Assembly: GCF_029867415.1 (NCBI RefSeq)
Contig: NW_026706236.1
Location: 29,624-93,623 of the forward strand
Direction of reading: 5' to 3'
DNA length: 64,000 bases
Source of the DNA: Vicia villosa
Taxonomy: Eukaryota > Streptophyta > Magnoliopsida > Fabales > Fabaceae
The translations under genes and the position numbers were made by a program. The notes beneath the pieces were generated by a model. The model was not told the DNA's origin. It saw nothing but the letters and a program-made list of their open reading frames with translations, and made no database searches. Position 1 is the stretch's first letter. Each line of letters opens with the position of its first letter. Below, one piece after another: positions 33,885 through 46,570 of this stretch.

Positions 33885-36408
33885 ATCACTATTGATGGTA
33901 GCCTGAAGTTTGTAAGATGTTTCCTTCAGCACAAGCCCAGATGGAGAGAGTTTTCTCAGTTTTTAGAATTCTTACTGGTTTTCATTTGTAATATTTCTTG
34001 TTTTTCAATGCATTGTTTGCATATAGAAACTTGTTTATTTTTTAATGTTAATGCTAATGCAATGATAATGTTTGTCTTGAAGTAATTCATTCGTTTCACT
34101 CATGCTTATTTGTTTTTATGCATTATGATACCAATTGCTTTTGTCAAACTCTTGCTTATGCAAAGATTGGAAGGAGGATGATGATCTCAAAATGCAAAAT
34201 TTCTGGTTGTATGCTTTTGAATAAAACCCTGCTGATGATGTACAGGCATTGTTTCAAATTCCCAAACATCGGAGATATAAGGAAGATAATCCCTAGTTAA
34301 CCCCTTTTGAGCCTTGAAGTAGGAGTTTCTTTTTTGAACGAAAAACCCTAATTTTTAACCTGGGGCAGGGTAGTCTTCAGTTAATTTGACCGAGTGTTCA
34401 TATTTCAAAAAGGATTGTGCATCCAAGGGTCGATCACGTCATATCCACATCAAAGGTTGGATTATGTGAAACCACAATGGTTATCCATCGCACATCAAAA
34501 GGCTGGAAAATGTGAAACCACAATGGTTATCCTCCATCCGCAAGGGAGTGAGGCAGTCACAACCCTCTCAGCAAGTCAAGACAAAGTCAATATCACACGA
34601 TTTGTTCAAATAAAAAGAATAAAAAAAAGAAAGAAGAAAAAGAAAAAAGGCTCGCTAAGTCAGAAACTCGAAAATAAATGACTTAGGCAAAAGTTAGAGC
34701 ATCCCGCTGGACGACCAATTCAAAAGAATTAGTCCAGGCAAAAGTTAGGGAAAATAAAAAAAAAAGTGAAAAGTGAAAAGAAAGGACTACAAAGCAAAAG
34801 TCCTCAACAATGAACAAATCCGTGTGAATGCAAACACGAAGACGAGAAAGGTGACTGCTATTCCAAGAAAGCTTCATTGGATCATCAATGGCACAAAATC
34901 CTTTTGAGAGATGAATACTCATGTTGAGTTAACTGAACATAGGACTGGAGAACATCACGAAGATGGGGTGGGCTAAATAAACTTTGAGCCTAAAAATCTT
35001 TTTTTCTAAAAACCGTGAACCAGGCCGCGTTACAACCCTCAAAAGTCCTAATTGAAGCAGGGTTTATTTCGAAAGCATACTTAAACAAGAAAGCGTTCCT
35101 GACTCCTATCGGTTATGCTGAAAACTTGTGTTGGTATCATATGCATACAAAAATCAATGTCATCTCTTAACTAGTGATTCATTCACAAGGTTTTGCGACA
35201 TCTTTTTGAAACTTCAAGACTTACATAATTGTTGCATTTTCATTATCATTCTCAGAATAAACATTTTTCTGCTTGTAAACATTTGTTTGACATCTAGGAA
35301 GTTTACATCTGATCATCAGTAGAAAACTAAAACATTGCCAGGGGCATGCTGTTTTCCCAGTATAATGCTTTTTCAAATTTGATTACCATTATGGGGCAAA
35401 GCTCGAAGACTTTGTCGAGTAAAAGAATGTGCCAAGTTTAGTCAATCTGGGGCAGCTACGTCGAGATTTGACAAATCTCTCCAAAAATCTGTTGATCTGG
35501 GGCAGATTATTCCAAGTCTTCATGATGCCAAGGATCTCTATGAACCTTTTTGAGGTAGTTTCCTTTCATAGACCATGTAGTCTGGGGCAAGTTGTGAATT
35601 AGAAGTTACCTTGATCACCTCATTAGCTTGAAATACAAAGGTTGTTGCCATGATTAGTCCAGAGTATGTCACTCTCTACCAAGAAGTTTTGAGACAACGG
35701 TTGACTGTTGGGTTTTCTTTCTCACCTTGTGTTGAGTTTTGAACTAAAATCCCCCGCATGTTAACTTGTTTGCTTTGATGTTAACTTCTTAGTTCCTCTA
35801 CAAGTTCGGAATGGTGATTTTCTCCAAAGAAATTTTCTCTGATTCCCCATAATAGAGCTTGATGTGTTGTCCAATCTTTTTGATAAGAAGAAGATGATCT
35901 GTAAATTCCTTGCAGAGATTGATAATCCCCACTGAGTTTGTTCCTCGTGGAAGAATTTTGCTTCGGTGTTCCTCCTCAGCTCATTTGTCAGGAAGGAATT
36001 AATCCCCAGTTGAGTTTATTCCTCAAGGGGCAAAGCTTTGTTTGACCGTTTCTATCAAGTTTGTTTTTGGAGTTGAACTTTGGTCTCTTGCAATACTATT
36101 TTGAACCTCTCTAGGCTGGGAAACCTAGATTGAGAAGGCATTTATTTTGCACCTCTTGAGGATTCTGCTTTCCTCAATAATGGAGAATTCGTTTGTGATA
36201 TCAGATATTGAAAGATTTATTTTCCAGCAGTGATGTTATTGCACTCCCATGGAATTTGTGCTTGAAAGCAAGGGGCAGGTTTTGACTTTGAGCAACTTAT
36301 GTTATCCCATCATGTTTTGGTTGACAACAAATCGAAGCCTCTTTATTTGAGCAAGTTTGTACATCTCCACATATCAATCTTATCTTTAAAGCAAGGGCTT
36401 TATGAACT
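33885..36408 (+). mobile_element. Element C, non-coding internal region
   Basis: No credible protein. Purine-rich stretches (34614-34660) and repeated words such as tctggggca (35450-35600) are typical of the long 3' part of Ogre-like elements. Frames of 60-95 aa here have no domains. Confidence 0.6.
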
Positions 36409-36660
36409 TCTTGATTCCAAATGAAAGAAGCTCAGCAAATGGTAAGTCGCTTTAGTATAAGTGACAGTTTGCATCCAAATGGAAAAAGCTCAGGAAATGG
36501 TAAGTCCCTTCATCAGAAGTGACAGTTTGCATCCAAATGGAAGAAGCTCAACAAATGGTAAGTCCCTTCAGTGTAAGTGACAGTTTGCATCCAAATGGAA
36601 GAAGCTCAGCAAATGGTAAGTCCCTTCATCAGAAGTGACAGTTTGCATCCAGTTCCTTTT
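36409..36660 (+). repeat. Four-copy repeat of about 59 bp
   Basis: agaagctcagcaaatggtaagt followed by gtgacagtttgcatccaaatgg recurs with starts near 36426, 36484, 36543 and 36601. Copies differ by a few bases and alternate between two middle versions (agtgtaag/agtataag and atcagaag). Confidence 0.85.
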
Positions 36661-36784
36661 CTCAAGCCATGTCCTTGATTAAAGAAGAAGTTGATCCCTA
36701 TTCTTAGCGGCAGCTTATTATTCTCAGCAGCTCATCGTCAACTATTGAGGCGGTAATTCAATTTTCTCCTACCTTTAACTATTG

Positions 36785-37700
36785 AGTTGGTAGTTCACCT
36801 CCAGTGGAACGTTGGTAGTTCACCTTCAGTGGAACGTTGGTAGCTCACCTTCAGTGGAACATTGGTGTATTTTGTTATATCTTCATCGTCAGTGGTACGT
36901 CGATGTATGCATCTCTTCATACCTTCAGTGGAACGTTGGTATATGTTATTGTCAGTGGTACGACGGTACATCTCTTTTCTACCACCAGTGGAACGTTGGT
37001 AGCTCACCTTCAGTGGAACGTTGGTGTATTTTGTTATATCTTCATCGTCAGTGGTACGTCGATGTATGTATTTCTCTTCATACCTTCAGTGGAACGTTGG
37101 TATATTTTATCATCAGTGGTACGATGGTATATTCTCTCTTCTACCTCCAGTGGAACGTTGGTAGCTCACCCTCAGTGGAACGTTGGTGTATTTTGTTATA
37201 TCTTCATCGTCAGTGGTACGTCGATGAATTTCTATTCATACCTTCAGTGAAACGTTGGTATATTTTATCATCAGTGGTACGATGATATATCTCTTTTCTA
37301 CCTCCAGTGGAACGTTGGTAGCTCACCTTCAGTGGAACGTTGGTGTATCATGTTATATCTTCATCGTCAGTGGTACGTCGATGTATATCTCTTTTCTACC
37401 TCCAGTGGAACGTTGGTAGCTCACCTTCAGTGGAACGTTGGTGTATTTTGTATCTTCATCGTCAGTGGTACGTCGATGTATATCTCTTTAATACCTTCAG
37501 TGGAATGATGGTATATTTTATCGTCAATGGCACGGCGGTACATCTCTTTTCTACCTCCAGTGGAACGTTGGTAGCTCACCTTCAGTGGAACGTTGGTGTA
37601 TATTGTTATATTTTCATCGTCAGTGGTACGTCAATGCATTTCTATTCATATCATCAGTGGAACGATGGTGTGTTTTCTGTTAATGGAAGATTGGTATTCT
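36785..37700 (+). repeat. Minisatellite cagtggaacgttggt with about 159-bp higher-order unit
   Basis: The short word cagtggwacgttggt occurs every 25-38 bp. A higher-order unit marked by ctcaccttcag starts at 36844, 37003, 37165, 37322, 37420 and 37575 (periods 159, 162, 157, 98, 155), so one unit has lost about 60 bp. It lies about 0.4 kb before the 3' LTR of element C. Frames of 120-157 aa here (QWNVGSSPSVE-type) simply translate the repeat. Confidence 0.9.
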
Positions 37701-38058
37701 GATTCCCCAGTGAAAGAAGGTGCATATTTTCTCATCCCCAGTGAAAGGTGATGCTTTAACCTCTCTGGTGCGAAATGTTTTCCCCAATGAAGTTTCTTTT
37801 CCCAGCAAAGTCTCGCTTCTCCAACGAAGTCTTGTTTTCCCCAGTGGATTTCTTCCCGCAAGACATTTGTTTTCCCTAGTGGATTTCTTTTTCCTCCCCA
37901 GTGGTGTCCTGTTTCCCTCTTGTGGAAATCATATGCATTCATAATCATAAGCATTGCATGGCATCTTAGGGCCAAAAATTGTGTATCTTGTATTTAAATC
38001 TCTTCAATCACGTCGAGACAAAGATTTCAATCTTCATATCTCTGGATAGAAGAAACTT

Positions 38059-38071
38059 AAATAGGGGCATC
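38059..38071 (+). promoter_or_regulatory. Polypurine tract of element C
   Basis: aaataggggcatc lies immediately before the 3' LTR start at 38072. It primes plus-strand DNA synthesis in LTR elements and is the same type as the tract before 16136. Confidence 0.7.
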
Positions 38072-41000
38072 TGTCATACCCCAATTTTTGACCCTAAAAT
38101 CATACATCAATTGCATATTAATCATTAATCAAGAGCACCATTGTGAGGCTCTATCTTTGATACTGTGATTGTCTCTGAGGGGAATCATCAAGCACTTTTA
38201 GCTTTTTATTTGTTCATACAAACCAAAATCAAAAAAATATGTGTTCTGTCTCTTTTGTTTATATTTTACAGGTAAAAGATCGGGCAAAATTCAAAACAGT
38301 GCAAGAAAACATTTTTTGGAAATTTGAAGGTGGAAATCGATTTACCCCTATGGGAAATCGATTTCCTGTGTGCAAAATTCAAAAAAATATAAGGAGGGAA
38401 GCTGGACATCATTTTGGCACCTTTTTTATTTGATCATTTTACCAATTTTCCACCTCACCAAAATTAATCCCTTCATTAAACCCACTTAAACCTCATTTTA
38501 CCATTTTTACCATTTAAATGCCATTTAAGTACCAATTAAACACAAGTTAATTAACCAAGAGCAAAATGACCAAATTTCCACTACTCTTGCTCTCATCCTA
38601 TAAATAGAGGTCTCTACTCTCTCATTTCTCAAGCTTGTAGAGCCAAAAAATTGCTTGCAAATTCATTTCTCACCCTTTCCAAAACCCTCACCCAAAGTTC
38701 ATTTTCATAGAATTAGTGAGATTCACATTGAATCTTACTAATTTTGCACTAAACCTCCTACATTTCTCTCTTTCCTTTGTTTGTTCATCTCCAATTGTGA
38801 AAGATCTACACACTTTGTGCTTGTTCTTGAAGCTACTTCAACATTTTGATTCAAGAATTGGTAAATTCCTAAATTCTAAGATGTAGATCTTTGTTGTTTG
38901 TGTTCAATGCATCTTTGATGCTATATTGGTCCTATTTGACGGTGATTTGGTGGAAAATTCGTGCTCCAATGGATATGTGATCATAAGGTGTTTGTATGTT
39001 TGTCTAAATCAAGTTTTATAGTTCATAATGCTGTTTTTTTGAAAACTGTGCGCCGGAAATCGATTTCCTACAGAGGGAAATCGATTTCCACTCTGTTTTT
39101 GCGCCTGATTTGGATTCTGCAGGCAGGAAATCGATTTCCTACAGAGGTAAATCGATTTCCAGTGAGGCAGAATGCTTGTTTTTGCTATTTTTGACTTGTT
39201 TTTGGTTCTAACTCTTCTTCTACTCCATTCTTTTGATATTTTCTTTGAATCACAAATTAGAGGCCTAATTTCTCTCTAATATCAATGGACTTAGAGCGTC
39301 GATAGGATGAAAATCCGAATCCGCAATATTAAGTGATTGAAATTATGGATGAAAAGAGCTTTTGAATGTGGTTCCATCTTTTATTTCTTTTTCTTTTGAT
39401 CGATGAAAGTCTTAACACCTTGAAAATTCTTATGGATTCTTGGTAAAGACTAGATCGCTCCTTATTTTTCTTTTCGTGCGGTATTGCTTTCGGAGAGTGA
39501 TCTACATATCGCTTATCTCGTATGCATTAGCACATAAAGTTTTGACCGACCTCGTTGTAGGGTGATATCTACATAAATCACTTGGCGATCTGCTTAACAT
39601 AGCGCAATATTTCGTGTCCCGAATCATAAAAAGATCAAATATGGAAGAGAATTGTATGCGAATGATTTAAGACTTATGGAAATTTATCGTGTAGTCGCTA
39701 TGATTTTATCAAGCTTCTGATAAAGTTCCATTGAATTTAAATCCGAGAACATCCTTCACTCACCATCGATCTTTATTACTAACTTTGATAACATACTTGA
39801 CAAGTTTCAAGATGGTTATCTTTAACATCTAACAACTAACTTTAATTTCCGCAATTTATTATATTGCTCTTAATATTTTGCTTTATTGCTTTATTTTATC
39901 ATTTCATCATATTTACATTCCGCTATTTTCTCTTTGTCCATTTGGACACTATGTTTATGTTTCCGCTATTTTCTGTTTGTCCACTTGGACCATACTTTAG
40001 TTTTATGCTAAAACACTAATAAATAACAAAAATCTAAAAAACACTTAAGGCTCTCTTTCGGACTATTGGTTACTATCCCGAGCATTTTGGAAATTCGGAC
40101 TTATGGACTTAGTGCCTTTGGACCCTTATTCTGTTGTTACTTTGTTGTTATTCTGTCTGTCTGGCATTGGATTGTTGTCTGTTTGTGTATGCAGGTATTT
40201 CCTTGAAAGTCCTTGATGGTTAAGTCCAAGGCATTGATATAAGGATTTTACCCGAAAACAGTCGTTACTCTGCCCGATTTTCGTCAGAATTTTAATGTGC
40301 TTAATGCGAAGTGGTGCTAAGATAATAAGTTCATCTGGATCCCCAAGTGGTAATGTGTTGGTGTGGTATTGATAAGTCCAAAGGATGGGAAATCTACCTT
40401 GACTCATAATGTCAAGCGTTGACTTCTTATTTCGGTTAGACCGTTCTTTTCCTTAGCTTTTATTTTACGCAATAGGATAGCCTCTTCATCTCCTCCCCTT
40501 CTTTAATTTTCAAAATCTTCTCTCTTTTTACAAAACCTTCTTATGTTTGCAACCTTTTTAAAACCTTTCTTTAAAAATATCTTTTGCCCTTAGTGGCCTT
40601 TTTCTTCAAAAAGTTTAGACACGATTAACTGTTGAAACGAGTGGTTATACCCCACGATTTTGAAATTGATTGATATAATGAGATCTTTTCCGCGTGAGAG
40701 AGATAGTGTCATACTCGCAGATTTTATCCGAGTTGGAGCCCATCTTTCATTTGCATGCAAAGAACTCATTTGTTCTCATGCTCAAGATCAATGGCTGAGT
40801 ATTTCTCTCCGACGACGATAAAGTGTTTATTCGTTTTTTAAAACATTTTTCCCTTTAAGCTGAACTACACTAGCTCTGACTTCTCCATTGCACCGAGGAG
40901 GTATGTAGGCACAAGGCTTCACGTCTTGCCGAGCTTATTTTAAAAATCAAACAAACCCTTTCTAGCACACACGACACAGATTTTCAAAAAAGTTCCTGTG

Positions 41001-41211
41001 GAGTACCACAAATATGAGGGGTGCTTAAAACCTTCCCCTTGTATAATCAACACCCGTACCTAAGATCTATTCTTTTTGTTTTAAAAACAACCTTTGGGTT
41101 TTTTCGTTCTTTTCCCTTTTCCTTTGGAAACAATAAAGCGCGGTGGCGACTTTCACTGAAATATTGAGTCGAGTCATCCTATGGCTTCGATCTCATATTT
41201 TCCCCGCTACA
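38072..41211 (+). mobile_element. 3' LTR of element C
   Basis: Length is 3140 bp, from tgtcatacccc to ccccgctaca, followed by ggtag and the LINE1 remainder. TATA at 38599-38606. It has the same three palindrome pairs as the 5' LTR, at 38332/38353, 39055/39076 and 39126/39147. It differs from the 5' LTR at scattered positions, for example near 38219, 38245, 39053 and 39296. Confidence 0.82.
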
Positions 41212-41434
41212 GGTAGGGGGGATAAAATCATTGGTTTGGAAATGGAGTTTTATAGGAGAAATTACTTATTCCATTTGTAATTTTTACGAATTTAACAAAG
41301 ATCCTTTGTTATACCTTTCGTAACTCTAATTGATTTTTAATTTCTCTCTTTGTCGGGGTTTCCCGTTTCTTGTGTCAACAGGTTTTGAGAACCCTTAGTT
41401 CTCTACTATATAATATATTTGCTTACAAAAAAAA
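41212..41434 (+). pseudogene. LINE1 3' end and poly(A) tail
   Basis: This resumes the LINE after element C: ggggggataaaatcatt... matches the equivalent stretch of LINE3 near 60088, and CNFYEFN-like coding is followed by a short 3' UTR. tcggggtttcccg and gagaacccttagttctc parallel the LINE3 3' UTR. It ends in a run of A at 41427-41436. Confidence 0.75.
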
Positions 41435-41704
41435 AACTCTACAATAATCCCTACAACTCTAAAGTGTCCAAAAATATTTTACTGACAACTCTTACCTATA
41501 AGGGTAACTCTTATGAATCTAATTGACTAATGGTCTGACTCAAGTAATAATAAAACAACTCTAAAGGGTCAAATCCTTCAATTTTAAACTCTCCAATTTT
41601 AAACTTTACATCTCATCGGATTTAAACAACTCTAACAGAATTGAAAATCACTTCAGTTAGCCAAATAATATTAATATTTATCTCTAACTCAAAACTCCTA
41701 AAAA

Positions 41705-41705
<1 letters not shown>

Positions 41706-41773
<68 letters not shown>
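41706..41773. repeat. Microsatellite (ATT)n, about 22 units
   Basis: An uninterrupted ATT repeat of about 68 bp lies in the Tekay-like LTR segment. The minus-strand frame that gives a polyasparagine run is an artefact of it. Confidence 0.95.
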
Positions 41774-41774
<1 letters not shown>

Positions 41775-42340
41775 ATGAAAGGTTATGTAATAGAAATCTT
41801 GAACCAATTGCTATATCTGTCAAATTAACGCTACAGTATTACCCAATTGTTTCATCTATTAAAACATCTCGATGCAGTATAGGAGGTCATGCAAATAATC
41901 CAAATTTTATTTGAGAATGCATACACCATCAAATATTTTAATGTATTCTATTTTAATCCATGTGTATCCTCCAAGCTTTGAATAAGAACCAAGTTTAGTA
42001 AAATAAATTGATGAGACATTGAATCAAATTTGCTAGACAGCAGAAACGGTACATAGCGATGCAACATATATTTATGCAAAACATGACACATGATTCATAT
42101 ATTGATCTATAGAACTATACATGGCGAGGCAACATACATATCAATTTATCTCACAAGTGGCTACAGTATACACATAGAAATTCATTAAAAACATCATCTA
42201 TATTGTAGGTTAAGGACTCCTCTACTCTATCTGTCATGCATAAACCTTTTTTATTAAAAGTTATTCTTCCCTTTACCTTAATTATTGATGAACTCTTGAG
42301 TTTTCTCCTAAGGTTTTCTTCTCCTCTTTTCCCTTTTCCT

Positions 42341-42350
42341 TTTATATAAA
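42341..42350 (-). promoter_or_regulatory. TATA-like element of the dismembered Tekay-like LTR
   Basis: tttatataaa is palindromic and lies in a CT-rich (plus strand) context. It is placed about 0.4 kb inside the LTR once LINE2 is removed. The promoter role is inferred from position only. Confidence 0.3.
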
Positions 42351-42426
42351 TTTGCCTCTTTTCCTCTTTTTCCCTTTTCTAACATTATTTTCTCCTTACA
42401 TAATTTATTTTTTTACCAAAACAAAC

Positions 42427-42954
42427 TTAACTTCTTTCATTCATAAGAATAGAATCGATACAACGAAGAATACTGTTAACATAACTGCGTCGAGGCCAAG
42501 AATTGGCCGCCTTTGTAAGACAATGGACAACCATATTCGCTTGACGCTTAACGAACTCTACCTCAAATTTCAGAAAATCACAAAGTAAAAGTTTAATAGA
42601 GCGAATAATAAAATTAAATTCAGAACCACCTATGTTATTAGAATGAATAGCTTGGACAACTTGTAGAGAATCACCCTCGAAAATAACATGATCAAGATGA
42701 AGGGCTAAAGCACTTTGGATAGAAAACGAACCAACATCCCAAGCAACACCTTCTTTAACAAAATTCCCCAAGTTATCCCGGATACACCAACCTCTATTAG
42801 TAGTTCCTTGGTGACGATTAAAACCCGCATCAACATTACACTTAAACCAACCGGAAGGGGGGGAATCCAAGAAAGAGTGGAAGGAAGAGCAGCCTCTCCA
42901 TCCTGAGGATTTTGAGCCAACCACCACTCTTGCCACTTGTGAAAAGCTAACCAC
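42427..42954 (-). pseudogene. LINE2 ORF2, RNase H domain (frameshifted)
   Basis: The sequence GWFKCNVDAGFNRHQGTTNRGWCIRDNLG opens an RVT_3-type RNase H. FEGDSLQVVQAIHSN and FVKRQANMVVHCLTKAA follow. The domain is one frame off from the RT frame; the shift lies near a G7 run (42855-42866). Between GSFSIQ and ALALHLDHVIF the helix that normally carries the catalytic Glu appears shortened by roughly 15-20 residues compared with the family. Its role would be to remove the RNA strand during target-primed synthesis. Confidence 0.75.
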
Positions 42955-45900
42955 CCAAGCCTTGATACCTCCTTCTTCTTATTATTCCAAATAAAAGCAT
43001 TCCTGTTATGCCACAACAACTCAATCATCATAGCAAAGCGCCCCGCCACCTTCGTATCCTCCGTATTACACAAGTTCAAAATAAGAGATCGAATGTCATT
43101 AGAATGAAGAAGGAGAGATGCTATAATGTCGTACAAACCTGCTGTCCTCCAACACTCGATAGTCTCTGGACATCCGAAAAAAACGTGCCAATCATCCTCT
43201 TCCTCCTCCCAGCAAAATTGACACATAATAGGACAAGGAACATGGTGTTGTCGTAGTCGGACCCGGGAAGGCAAACAACCCGAACAAATCCGCCAAAGAA
43301 GGTGTTTCACTCGTGGGGGAGCAATAATAGACCACAATCCATTCCAATTAACCTCAATATTCTCCTGAATAGGAGGCTTCTTTCTACTCTTCCAAACATG
43401 ATAACCAGAACAAACACTATATTGACCATCTTTCTCCTCCCTCCACACCAAACGGTCAACAACAACGTCCTCCACCAATGGGACATAGGTAATAGCTTCC
43501 GCTTCTGGAAAATCAAACTGCTCTCTAATCAACCTCATATTCCACTGTTTTACATTTGGCAACAGCAAATCTTTAACTACCAAATTATAGATACCATGTT
43601 GTTGAGGTCCCGGAACACACCTATCATATTTTCCCCGAATCCAAGGTTCCTGTATAACCTTAATCTGGCTACCATCACCTATACTCCACCTACAACCGAG
43701 CATAAGGACATCTCTAGCTTTCCAAATACTCCTCCAAACAAAACTAGGATTAGAACCAAGATTAGCTTCAAAGAAAGATGTTTTTGGGAAGTACCTTGCT
43801 TTGAAGAATCTGGACACTAAAGATTGCGGGTGACTCATAATGAACCATCCTTGCTTAGCCACCATAGCCATATTGAAAGCTCTAAAATCTATGAATCCAA
43901 GTCCTCCATCCTTCTTAGAACAAGCTAAACGATCCCACGCCATCCAACAAATACCCTTACTAATAGAACCTCCACCCCACCAAAAGGCATTCAACATTCT
44001 CTCAATATCATTAATCACTGCTTCAGGCAAAATAAATATACTCATCACGTAAGCCGGGATAGCTTGGAGAACCGATTTAATCATGACTTCTTTACCAGCT
44101 TTTGACAAGGACCGACCTTTCCAAGAATTAATTCGTTGCCAAATACGGTCTTTGATGAAAGCAAAAGTAGACTTTTTACTCCTCCCGATCATCGAGGGAA
44201 ACCCTAAGTACTTGCATGTCCCTAAGACATGACGGACTCCCATGATATTTGCAAGATCCTCCTGGGCAGGTAAACTCAGATTCCGACTGAAAAAGACCTC
44301 GGATTTGGTTAAATTGATTTCCTGACTAGAGGCCTTTGCATAGATATCCAGAACCTCCATAAGATGGTAAACTTCATCCACGTTGGCCCTGCAAAATAGA
44401 AAATAGTCGTCAGCAAAAAGCAGATGCAACACACTAGGTGCCCCTCTGCAAATTTGGATACCATGGATATCTCCTCTCGCTACAGATCCCTTGATGAGGG
44501 TTGAGAGACCTTCAGATACAAGAATGAAAAGATAAGGCGACAGTGGGTCACCTTGCCTGAGTCCTCTTCCTGGCATAATAGGTCCAACTGTGTCCGAGTT
44601 AACTAGAACCGAATAGTGAACTGACATAACACACATCATCATCCAGTGTGTCCACTTCTCTGAAAAACCCATCTTCAGCATCATACTTCTTAAGAAGCCC
44701 CAATCTACCCTATCGTAAGCCTTGCTGATATCAATCTTAAGAGCTAACTGAGCTCTCCTACCATGTGTCTTTCTCTTGAGGTAATGAATGATTTCAGATG
44801 CTATCATGGCATTATGCAAAATAGACCGACCTTCAACAAATGCAGATTGTTCCTCCGAGATACATTTATCTAATAACGGCTTCAACCTATTCGCCAGCGC
44901 TTTAGCAATTATCTTATAAATGACATTACATAACGATATTGGCCGAAAATCCTACATTCTATTAGGATGAGTACACTTAGGGATCAAACAAATATTAGTA
45001 TCATTAATGGCATCAGGAAAATAGCCTCGATGAAGCCACAACGAAGCTGCCTCAAAAATATCATTCCCACAGACCTCCCAAAAATGTTGATAGAAATCGG
45101 GATTGAAACCATCAGGCCCAGGAGATTTATCTGGGTGCATCTCAACCAACGCCGCATAAAACTCATTCTTAGAAAGAGGGGAAGTCAGATTATTATTATC
45201 TTCCAAAGAAACACACTGCTGAATACCACTTAAAACCTGACCAAACTCGTTGTTGCTACTGCCAGTAAAACGATTCTCAAAGTAATTCTTGGCAATGTCC
45301 CCTAATCCTTGCGGGTCTGTCACCGTTATACCATCTTCATGGTTCAAGCTCACAATTTTCTTAAAACTCTTTCTAGCAGTCGCTGATAGACTGAAGAATT
45401 TCGTATTCAAGTCCCTGTCTTTTAGCCAATGCATCTTAGCTCTTTGTCTCCAGTGCAAGTCTTCACGGACCAAGGCTTTGTTATACTCCTGCTGAGCCTC
45501 ACGAAACCGCGCTGCCGAATGCGAATCAGCACCACCTCTATTCGACTCCATCACTGCCTTGTAACGATCCATATCTCCTTTCCTGTTTCTTCGCAAATGC
45601 CGGCTCCAATTCTCTAGACTTTCAGCACACGTCGAGATGCGCTTAACCACGTCAGTATGCTCCTCACAATGCCAACCATTACTGATCACCTCTGTTATAC
45701 CGTCTTCTTGTAACCAATTGTTTTCGAAGCGAAATTGAAAACTCCTACCAGCTTGCTGTACCAGATCACAATCTAAAAGGATGGGACTATGATCGGAATG
45801 CGATGCGATAAGATTAGATAACTTAGCAAGAGGAAAAGACGCCAACCATTCGAAGTTAGCAAGAGCTCTGTCAAGTCTTTCATCTATCATATGGTCAGTG

Positions 45901-46460
45901 CCTCTACTCTTCACCCAAGTGAATTAATAGCCTTCAAGCGTAATATCGGATAAATTACAATCGCTCACGACTTGACGAAAACCCGAGCACAGCCAATTAG
46001 GATGGGGATATCTTCCGTTTTTATCTTGCTGAGAAAGGAGATCGTTGAAATCTCCAATAACACACCACGGTAAGTTTGACATATCCCGGATTTCACGTAG
46101 CAGGTCCCATGTCAATTTCCCTCTACTTTTTTCTGGATAACCATAATAACAGGTAAGTCTCCATGCACTTTTGTCTTTATCAATGACAATAACATTCACA
46201 AAATTTCTTGTATAATTTCTAATGCTGCAGCTTCCGGTGTTTTTCCATAGAACCGCGATCCCTCCACTTCTACCTTCGACGTCCACAGACAAGCATGCGT
46301 CAAACTTCAGCATAACCCAAATATTTTCCAACTTCCGAGAATTCGACAGAGTCTCCGCTAGGAAGATAACATCGGGCCGGTGCTGCTGAGCCAGTTTTTT
46401 CAGGTTTGGAATTGCACTCGGGCTGCTCAAACCCCAAGAATTCCAACTAAGAGTTCTCAT
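42860..46460 (-). pseudogene. LINE2 ORF2: endonuclease, reverse transcriptase, zf-RVT
   Basis: The ATG at 46460 (minus) opens RTLSWNSWG...DVIFLAET...YYGYPEKS...CVIGDFNDLL, the APE-type endonuclease. An in-frame TAA lies after LEGY (about 45924). The same frame continues with FTWVKSRGTD...SHSDHSPILL. RT motifs are KSPGPDGFNPDF, LIPKCTHPNRM, an in-frame TAG (about 44949-44954), DFRPISLCNV, QSAFVEGRSI, KIDISKAYDRVDW, GLRQGDPLSPYLF and the catalytic LFADDYF. zf-RVT follows (RVKHLLWRICSGCLPSR, CQFCWEEEEDDWHVFFGCP). Only two nonsense codons interrupt about 1200 codons before the poly-G frameshift, so the copy is relatively young. Confidence 0.88.
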
Positions 46461-46570
46461 TATTCCTGGCAGTCCTGCCTGCCAGGACTTGCAGATAAAA
46501 AATGTTGTTGATCGTTTTGTGTTGTTACTTATTTCTCTAATCCATCATCTCTTCGACGTTTCTTCTCCAT

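Larger units (their letters stand above)
28896..41211 (+). mobile_element. Ogre-related non-autonomous LTR retrotransposon C
   Basis: The LTRs are 28896-about 32017 and 38072-41211, starting tgtcataccccaatttttg. The right LTR ends ttttccccgctaca. The flanks ggtat (28891-28895) and ggtag (41212-41216) form a 4-of-5-bp target duplication. The internal region of about 6 kb holds a shrunken gag (33129-33884) and long non-coding sequence with two minisatellites. I saw no protease, RT, RNase H or integrase. The primer-binding site expected after the left LTR is missing. Confidence 0.8.
20362..41434 (+). mobile_element. LINE1: L1-type non-LTR retrotransposon with three nested insertions
   Basis: The LINE is read in pieces 20362-23851, 27186-28617, 28842-28895 and 41212-41434, ending in a poly(A) run at 41427-41436. 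Order of parts: ORF1 (DUF4283-like), APE endonuclease, reverse transcriptase, zf-RVT. It appears 5'-truncated because ORF1 is already open at the left edge without an ATG. A tentative 9-bp target duplication, aactcgaca (20353-20361) against aactctaca (41435-41443), has one mismatch. Nested in it are 23857-27185, 28618-28841 and 28896-41211. Several stops and frameshifts make it a dead copy. Confidence 0.8.
41435..42404 (-). mobile_element. Tekay-like LTR, middle segment
   Basis: AT-rich non-coding sequence between LINE1 and LINE2. On the minus strand it contains a TATA-like tttatataaa (42341-42350). It joins 47932 when LINE2 is removed, across its 15-bp duplication. A pure ATT microsatellite sits inside. 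No gene is present. Confidence 0.5.

Noticed and set aside
36812..37285. 157- and 137-aa frames with repeated QWNVGSSPSVE-type motifs
   Set aside because: They translate the minisatellite in several frames at once; no evidence of a repeat protein.
41622..41807. Polyasparagine protein
   Set aside because: Translation of the ATT microsatellite.
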